Positions 35,361-41,605 of a stretch of DNA of 41,605 nucleotides are shown one piece after another. The DNA comes from Entrophospora sp. SA101 (lineage: Eukaryota > Glomeromycota > Glomeromycetes > Entrophosporales > Entrophosporaceae): contig CAUDNR010004405.1 of NCBI GenBank assembly GCA_958430865.1, positions 3,420 through 45,024 of the forward strand, in the 5' to 3' direction. How positions within the stretch are numbered: the first letter of the stretch is position 1; each line of letters opens with the position of its first letter. The notes beneath the pieces are model-generated. The model worked only from the letters and a program-made list of their open reading frames with translations, did no database searches and was not told where the DNA came from. Both the position numbers and the translations under genes were made by a program.

Positions 35361-36827
35361 ATGCTAAATATGTCCGGTTTAGATATAGATATCACTATTA
35401 TTCTCGGTAACAAACAAAGACCGTTGCCCAAACCCTTTAATAATCGTCCTGGATATGATATGAAGTATGTTGTGTCATACATCAACAATTATCATCCTAT
35501 TTATTATGTTGAAGAATTTGAGAAAATCGAAAGATCATATGACAACTTGTCTATCGTAAAACGGGATGAAAAACTTATTCAATGGGCAGTACGAGTTAGA
35601 ATCAATCTTCAAGATTTATTAAGTAATAAAAAATATAGTTATTATCACCGATTGTTTTATTTGCATTATAATTACTATCTTATTACCTCATCCTTTCATA
35701 TGACTGATGATCATTACATAACAGACTAAATAAGAGAAAGATCTTACAAGCTCTTACTTGAATGAGTAATCTCAATCTTAGTTACAGGTTGTGGTCAATA
35801 GTTCTTGAAAATTCATTCTTACAATTTAACTGGACAAAAGAAGCAAAAATTCACACGTATACGAGAAGATTTCAACCAAGTCATATCGAAGGAATATTAA
35901 TTGCATATAGAAACGGTGATATCTCAACCCAACGTTGTAGGGGTGTAGAACCCGGTTGTTTCATTATTCAACAGAAAATACCTGATAATAATCAAGTTTT
36001 TCGAGTAGTTATAGGCGAAGAAGATAATTACTGGACAATAATCACTTTTTATATTTCATCCGCCCGTCGATACTGGGATAAAATGTGTATTAATCTAATT
36101 AAGTAAGCTAGCAACTATTTTGAACTTTTTTTATTTGTACATACACACACACACACACATATATATATATTAACCAAATTTACCTATAGAAAAATTTTCA
36201 ACAAAATTAAACCGAACAAGAAAGTATGAAATTAAAATAAGTTTAGAGGCTTCTATTTATTTTCTTATTTACTTATTTACATCTGATTATGAATATTTAT
36301 CAGAATAAAAAAGAATTTTCGACCAAAAATAATGAGCATGATCCTGATTGTAAAGACAGGTTTGCAATATCTGTCATTCAAATTTTATATTAAATCTGAA
36401 GCTTGCTATTTTTATTTAACATAGTATATATTTAAGGTTCATTGTGGATTCCGTATACTATGACGATTCAGATGCATTTTTGGTATACTTTACTCAAGAA
36501 TCCGATGACATTTGTGATGAAGCAACTGGTTACCTCCTTGTCTGTTTTAATAATATTGGCAAAATAGCATCAATTCGTATAGCATCACCATCAAAGCATA
36601 TCCGAGGGATAGCAAGCGAGGAGCCATCCTTTACACTCAATCCTACTTATGATGAGAAACGTGATGTATTTAAGATTAATTTTACAGATTCTGCTCCCAT
36701 GACCACGTTCAAAAAAACTGAAGTTGAAGATGTCGAGCTGGAAATAGATAATGAAGGAAAGCTCGTTACATTGTTGTTTCACAATGCCAGTAACAAAATG
36801 TCAAACATATCAAAAACAAGTGTATAA
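35361..36827 (+). CDS. Putative fusion of a DUF4258-like nuclease-fold domain and two DUF2283-like domains
   Basis: Proposed exons: 35361-35653 (optional; joined by a weak GTTTTA donor and TTACAG acceptor at 35787), then to 36102, intron 36103-36436 (GTAAGC...TTTAAG), then 36437-36827. The last junction is in frame. The 5' part is not recognised. The middle exon (35788-36102) has the pattern of DUF4258 / RelE-barnase-like small nucleases: HTYTRRF, a helix leading to YRNGDI, a hydrophobic strand (GCFIIQQ), RVVIGEED and a closing ITFYISSARRYW. The last exon holds two similar units of about 50 residues (YYDDSDAFLVYF to GKIASIRIASPS, and TYDEKRDVFKINF to GKLVTLLFHNAS), each matching the DUF2283 pattern. 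In bacteria the two families are neighbours and are regarded as a putative toxin-antitoxin pair. Toxicity and neutralisation are not shown here. Alternative: two separate fungal genes, with starts at 35762 and near 36444. Confidence 0.55.
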
Positions 36828-37005
36828 AGAGAAAAGACAGAGATATCATCATATAATCATTTAAAAAAAATTTTAAATAATTTGCTTTTATACTAATCGG
36901 GTATTTTCGATATATAATAAAAAAATAAAACAATGCAACTTCTAATATAACTTCATAAGGCTCTTTTTGGTGATCTACAATGTATCTGAATTTGAAGTTT
37001 TAACT
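36828..37005. other. Convergent spacer
   Basis: AT-rich spacer between the stops of the DUF2283-like gene and the minus-strand nuclease-like gene. Nothing further seen. Confidence 0.6.
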
Positions 37006-38052
37006 CTATTCAGTGAGACCCAATTCTTGAGGATGCTCTGGAATAACTACATATAGGTCTTCGTAATACCAAATATACCTTAGTACAATCCAATTCTCTT
37101 CACACAATTCTTTTTTTAATTGATCCCGATATAACTGTTTTTTAAATCCATTCTGATCTCGATGAAAGAATTTTAGATAACGCTCATGCTGTTCTCCTTG
37201 GACTTCGATTGCAAGACCATATTCTGGATAATAAATGTCAAGTTCTAACCCATATGGATATTCCCAAATTTTTGATGGAGGTTTTAAATACTCGGTAATT
37301 ATTTTTCGACACAGGTCTTCATATTTATTTCGACAAAATGGACACCACCTATTATGTTTTATATGATTCAAATTTGCGTTCCATTCATGCCCTTTAGCAC
37401 AACGCCATTGTAACGGAGCCTGGCAATTGACATACTTTTCCGAAAGACAGTTACCATTTTTACTATAAGCAATTTGTTTAGCTTCTTCAATAGTAGACCG
37501 AATATTACCTGCACAATGTGGACACCAGGTATTAGTATTTTTTACATGACTTAAATTTGCATACCACGTGTGTCCCTTAATACAACGCCATAATAAAAGT
37601 AAACGAATATTAACAAATGTTTTTGATAGACACTCACCATTCCTATTATGCGCTACTTGTTTTGCGTCTTCAAGAGTACGACGGCCTACACGTGAACACG
37701 ATGGACACCAATTTCCATTTTTTACATTACTAAGTTGAGCTTTCCATTTATGGTTTTTAGCACAACTCCATTCTAGGGGAGCATGTGAATTGATATATTT
37801 ATTCGAGAGACATAGGCCCTTTCGTTCTATTGCAATTTCTAAGCGTAAGAAGTTTATTCCGCACGCAATATGGACACCATGAATTAGAATTTTTTATATG
37901 ATTAAAATTTGCATGCCATATGTGTGTCCTTTATTACAACACCATTGCAATGGTAACATGCAGTTGATATATTGATCTGATAGGCACAACCCATTTCATT
38001 TCTTTGCAATTTCGTGTGCATCTTTTATAGTGTATTTGGTTTTGCGAGTCAT
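37006..38052 (-). pseudogene. Zinc-ribbon-repeat protein with PD-(D/E)xK-like nuclease domain, 5' end damaged
   Basis: The minus strand encodes about four repeats of about 60 residues. Each has the form GxCLS, a hydrophobic strand, LxWxC-x-KGHxW, then WCPxC: a probable zinc ribbon of the DUF4379/DUF723 kind. A C-terminal domain follows, with GLELDIYYPEYGLAIEVQGE, then QHERYLKFF and NWIVLRY. The D...ExQ arrangement resembles Vsr-like PD-(D/E)xK nucleases, which bacteria, phages and large DNA viruses combine with such ribbons. From about 37892 to the stop at 37006 the frame is open (about 295 codons). The first repeat, which starts at the ATG at 38052, has an in-frame TGA (near 37999) and frame changes around 37919 and 37850. 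So the gene is either freshly decayed at its 5' end or is used from an internal start. No introns are needed in the open part. Probably horizontally acquired. Confidence 0.65.
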
Positions 38053-38097
38053 TATGAATAAAAGTACTTTTGTTTTCTAATATTAGTAAATCTTTAA

Positions 38098-38642
38098 ATT
38101 ACACAAACTGCTTGGAGAAATTATAAGAAAAGACCCGAATCATTAGCATCTCAAATCTGGAATGCTTTAAGAAACGATAACACCCCCAATGATAAGAAAT
38201 TTTTAGGTCTAACTCCCCGTAAAGTGAAAAATCCTCAAACTCGGGATCAATTCAATCTCTGGATTGCTGAGAAACTTGCAATGTATAGACATTACCTAGT
38301 ATGTACAACATCTTTCGTGGTAGAGAATATAAAGAATATAAAGAATATTATATTCCGTATGATTGGATAGGTGATAAGAAATACCAATTACACGATAGAT
38401 TGCATAAGCATGTTGTAGATTTGCTAAGAGAACGAGGTTACAGAATAATTAATTCCAGACCTTGGTATGAAATGTTAAAATGGGTAGATAAACCAGATAA
38501 ATATCTTAACAAATTTCGTCAGAATCGAATAATACGTCACAACTATTTTACATTGATAGTTGACGATCAATATGCGGAGCATAGAGTCTCTGACTCATAT
38601 TTTAATGGATTTTTTTTTGTACCAGATTCCCATGTAAACTGA
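38098..38642 (+). CDS. Unrecognised accessory protein, two overlapping frames
   Basis: Two overlapping open stretches: 38098-38370 (containing RPESLASQIWNALRN, KKFLGLTPRKVKNP and DQFNLWIAEKLAMYRHY) and 38301-38642 (starting MYNIFRGREYKEYKEYY and including HKHVVDLLRERGYRIINS). Both have protein-like, charged composition. A GTATGT donor at 38299 lies exactly where the first frame would leave, but I found no acceptor that joins the second in frame, so a frameshift is possible. The style (intron-poor, beside the zinc-ribbon nuclease) suggests the same acquired segment. I cannot name a family. Confidence 0.45.
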
Positions 38643-39149
38643 AAATAGTTATTATTATTTGCAACATCTAGATTTAATGTCATTAAACTAATTTGGCCAA
38701 GTTCATAGAACATCTACATCGTGTAAATATGGTCAGTTGATGTCTTGTGCGACTATATGCAGGGATGCCTAAAATTGGATTAACCGCACATGTTTTAGAT
38801 TAAAAGATTATATATATATTAATATATATTCCATAAATCATTATTGAAATTACAAGTTCAAAATAATTTGTTGTAACATGATTAAGAATTGAAGGCGTAA
38901 CTTTCAACGAGTAATTCTTTTCTGTTTTTTTAGTAAACCATAGCTAAAATTTTGCAAGGAAATAAAATAAGTCTCAAAGAATGCATGTACAAAATATCAC
39001 GTTTCTGGTTAAAACTTCATGTGGGTGTGCTAGGTGACAAATGAAAAAGTTCCTTAGATTTTAATAGTAAAAATTGACATGTTGCACAAAATTTCTACAT
39101 AGTTATTACAGTAGACATGTCGATCATGTGAAATGTCGCCTGACTGATA
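38643..39149. other. Intergenic, no supported gene
   Basis: AT-rich, with a TA run near 38811-38828. Nothing recognised. Confidence 0.5.
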
Positions 39150-39159
39150 TGTATTTACA

Positions 39160-39337
39160 GGACCCCGGAAACTACATAGATAGGTTACCCTAAATTTGGG
39201 TAAACTTAATAGTGAGCGCGCGAATATCATTACCAAAAATGGCCGTAATTTGACCATATTAGTGCAGATTTTCTCGATTAGCCAATTAGATTTTGGGTAA
39301 ATTTTGGGATAACCTATCTATGTAGTCTCCGGGGTCC
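39160..39337. mobile_element. 178 bp MITE with long terminal inverted repeats
   Basis: The left end GGACCCCGGAAACTACATAG continues to about 45 bases that are mirrored at the right end (ending CTATGTAGTCTCCGGGGTCC) with a few mismatches. The direct repeat TGTATTTACA flanks it exactly at 39150-39159 and 39338-39347. A target duplication of 8-10 bases fits hAT or Mutator-like families. The centre holds GAGCGCGCG and no coding sequence. It lies 140 bp upstream of the RNase P subunit gene and may touch its promoter. Confidence 0.85.
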
Positions 39338-39478
39338 TGTATTTACATTATGACATTAATTAGAGTGAATTATCCTACTGATACCCAAAGATCGACAAGA
39401 TCGATAAGGGGGGATATCTCTCCTGTATATTTTCCCAAGCTGAGGCTCTATAAATTTGTAAAATCAAAAACAAACAAG

Positions 39479-41095
39479 ATGTTTTATGACTTAAATATTC
39501 CTTATTCCACACAACTAGATATTACAAATCAACAAAATGAACTTTATAAAAAAGTTGCTTTGCTTACAAAATGTAACCTTGTAATTTTTTAGTATTAAAA
39601 ATATATTAAAATATTTAACTTTATTTACTTTAATCTAGTTGGCTATCAAGTAATTGCACATAATCATACAATTATCGGAAAAGTCAACCCTAACAAAGTA
39701 TTTCAGTTTTTTTATTTATAATAAAATCTGATATAAGTTACATGGCTAAGAAAATATTTGTATTTGTTTAGAGACAAATCCCATCAAAAAATTTGATATT
39801 TATGAAAATTCTGGAAGAGATGTTAAACTAGAACAATTAACCAGACTCACTGTAGTACTTGAAGATTCAAGTCAAAATTATGGATTGGTAATTAGTATTT
39901 AAATATGATGATAATATTTGACGTATTATATATATATATTACATTACCTATTATCATTAATTTTATCTTATTTTTTTAAATTAACAGACATCATCAAACA
40001 ATACAATTCTATTGGCTAAGAAAATATTTGTATTTGTTTAGAGACAAATCCCATCAAAAAATTTGATATTTATGAAAATTCTGGAAGAGATGTTAAACTA
40101 GAACAATTAACCAGACTCACTGTAGTACTTGAAGATTCAAGTCAAAATTATGGATTGGTAATTAGTATTTAAATATGATGATAATATTTGACGTATTATA
40201 TATATATATTACATTACCTATTATCATTAATTTTATCTTATTTTTTTAAATTAACAGACATCATCAAACAATACAATTCTATCATATGATATTTTTGCTG
40301 TCCAACCAATCAATGAAAAGTCATTTCAAAATACTTGTAGTAATTTTGATGTAGATATCATATCACTTGAGATGGGATCTCGCTTGCCATTTTATTTGAA
40401 GCATGGTATGGTAGGTTTGGCAATTGATTGTGGTATATTCTTTGAGATTTGTTATTCTCCAACCATCAGAGGTTTGTTTACTGATTTATGCCTAAATTAA
40501 AAAACTTTTGATATCAACATTTTATTTTATTTTATTTTAATTATTATGATATCTCAAATAGATTCTATATCTAGACAACATCTTATTTCAAATGCTCAGA
40601 ATTTGGTTAGAGTTACTTGTGGTAAAAATATCATTATCTCAAGCGAAGCACAAAGAGCAATAGAATTACGTGGGCCATATGACATTATTAATTTGTAAGA
40701 AATTTAATATTTTATTTAATATGTAATTTTTTTTCATATGAATGTATTAAAAATTTGATTTCCTTTTAAAACAGAGGTACAATAATGGGCATGAATCAAG
40801 CTTTATCCAAAGATTGCATAACTACAAATTGTCGGGCAGTTGTGATGCATGCAGGTAATTTTTTTTTTTATAAACTACAAGTTTATTTTAATTTCTAAAA
40901 AATTTTTACATCCATGCAAATATATATTGTATATGTATTGTAAATTTAAAAGCTACTCGGAGAAATGCACATAAGGCTGTTATTTCTTTTAAACCAGTTT
41001 CTTCATTGAAACAAAGTGACTTATGGAGGATTGAATGCGAAAAGAAAAAATTGGAAAAAATAGAGTCAAAAGGCAAAAGAATAAAAATTGAATAA
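39479..41095 (+). CDS. RPP1: RNase P/MRP protein subunit p30 (Rpp1)
   Basis: Protein subunit of nuclear RNase P and RNase MRP, which process tRNA 5' ends and pre-rRNA; TIM-barrel-like fold. Seven exons give 278 residues: 39479-39572, 39639-39697, 39774-39887, 40258-40471, 40562-40694, 40775-40854 and 40953-41095. Family blocks: start MFYDLNIPYS, GYQVIAHNHTI, LEQLTRLTVVLED, YDIFAVQPINEKSF, DIISLEMGSRLPFYLKHG, AIDCGIFFEICYSP, SSEAQRAIELRGPYDIIN and NCRAVVMHAATRRNAHKAV. Exon 3, the following intron and the start of exon 4 are repeated in tandem (39743-40282). Using the first copy of the exon 4 acceptor (39988) leads into a stop within about 20 codons. A normal product needs splicing from 39887 to 40258, or from exon 2 into the second exon 3 (40044-40157). 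Acceptor use at exon 3 needs TTTAGAG|ACA rather than the AG two bases earlier. Confidence 0.92.
39743..40282. repeat. 270 bp tandem duplication inside RPP1
   Basis: Units 39743-40012 and 40013-40282 appear identical. Each begins TGGCTAAGAAAATATTTG and ends ACAATACAATTCTAT, and spans the acceptor, exon 3, intron and first bases of exon 4. Identity suggests a very recent event or an assembly duplication. Confidence 0.95.
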
Positions 41096-41474
41096 AGATT
41101 TGATTACCAACGAAGAATCCATGTATAAATAATAATAAAAATCAGTTTGGAACAATAAAATCATCCATTTTTACAATGATGTCACAACTAGCGGTGCAAA
41201 TATATATTGTATATGTATTGTAAATTTAAAAGCTACTCGGAGAAATGCACATAAGGCTGTTATTTCTTTTAAACCAGTTTCTTCATTGAAACAAAGTGAC
41301 TTATGGAGGATTGAATGCGAAAAGAAAAAATTGGAAAAAATAGAGTCAAAAGGCAAAAGAATAAAAATTGAATAAAGATTTGATTACTGACGAAGAATCC
41401 ATGTATAAATAATAATAAAAACCAGTTTGGAACAATAAAATCATCCATTTTTACCATGATGTCACAACTAGCGG
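40915..41474. repeat. 280 bp tandem duplication at the 3' end of RPP1
   Basis: Units 40915-41194 and 41195-41474. Both start TGCAAATATATATTG in the last intron and end CACAACTAGCGG past the stop. The second carries a complete extra terminal exon (41233-41375, with AG acceptor and stop). I see about four substitutions between units, all after the stop codon (near 41106/41386, 41142/41422 and 41176/41456). This duplication is therefore older than the internal one, and the coding part has stayed the same. Confidence 0.95.
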
Positions 41475-41605
41475 GTGGTATTATTATACACTTCCTGGTC
41501 ATAAATATAAGGACACTTGCAGATCATTGGAAATAATTGAATAAAGAAACATGAAAAAAAATAAAAATTTTATTAACCTAACCGCATTTGCTTATTAAGT
41601 AAAAA
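41475..41605. other. Possible transposon end at right edge
   Basis: TATACACTTCCTGGTCATAA followed by ATATAAGGACACTTGC has the look of a Tc1/mariner-type terminal repeat, beginning with TA after TATTAT. Its partner would lie beyond the window. The rest is AT-rich. Confidence 0.35.

Noticed and set aside
36130..36170. CA and TA dinucleotide run considered as a regulatory or Z-DNA element
   Set aside because: An ordinary microsatellite inside the proposed intron; nothing else supports a function.

Overview
The window is AT-rich eukaryotic DNA with compact multi-exon genes (introns mostly about 60-130 bp, clean GT-AG borders), Asn/Ser/Gln-rich linkers, many microsatellites and decayed repeats. 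One gene belongs to the expanded tyrosine-kinase-like family with an N-terminal Cys-pair motif that is characteristic of arbuscular mycorrhizal fungi, and several repeats look like those of Rhizophagus. I infer a Glomeromycotina fungus (Rhizophagus irregularis or a close relative). This rests on gene style and family content, not on a database match.

Layout. 1-1280: 3' part of a TKL-type protein kinase. 2.1-4.2 kb: decayed minus-strand remnants of a C2H2 zinc-finger regulator (CreA/Mig1-like finger) and an Asn/Gln-rich protein, then a 9-10 bp minisatellite. 5.8-6.6 kb: a secreted, probably GPI-anchored cupredoxin-fold protein whose last exon and 3' flank are repeated in a 1038 bp tandem duplication carrying a small MITE. 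8.3-12.8 kb: repeat-rich, no convincing intact gene. 12.8-14.8 kb (-): alpha/beta hydrolase. 15-19.8 kb: repeats and gene scraps. 19.8-21.1 kb: a 2-oxoglutarate/Fe(II) oxygenase gene cut off just after its HxD motif, convergent with 21.3-24.2 kb (-): an 852-residue chromatin-remodelling subunit joining AT-hook, Rsc7/Swp82 domain and PHD fingers. 24.2-26.5 kb: repeats, then a 10-N assembly gap. 26.56-30.2 kb: a near-identical second copy of 0.9-4.5 kb. 30.8 kb: PIF1-type helicase scrap. 33.2-34.7 kb: complete spermidine synthase (8 exons). 35.4-38.6 kb: a cluster of accessory, bacterial/viral-looking genes. 39.5-41.1 kb: RNase P/MRP subunit p30 (Rpp1), 7 exons, disturbed by two tandem duplications.

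The most unusual part is 35.4-38.6 kb, between two housekeeping genes. A spliced fungal gene appears to join a DUF4258-like (RelE/barnase-type nuclease fold) exon to two tandem DUF2283-like units. In bacteria these two families occur side by side as a putative toxin-antitoxin pair. Next to it lies a zinc-ribbon-repeat protein ending in a PD-(D/E)xK-like nuclease domain, and then an unrecognised gene. This suggests an acquired conflict-type island. A second theme is recurrent short tandem duplication (270, 280 and 1038 bp, and the 3.6 kb dispersed copy) that catches whole exons with their splice acceptors.
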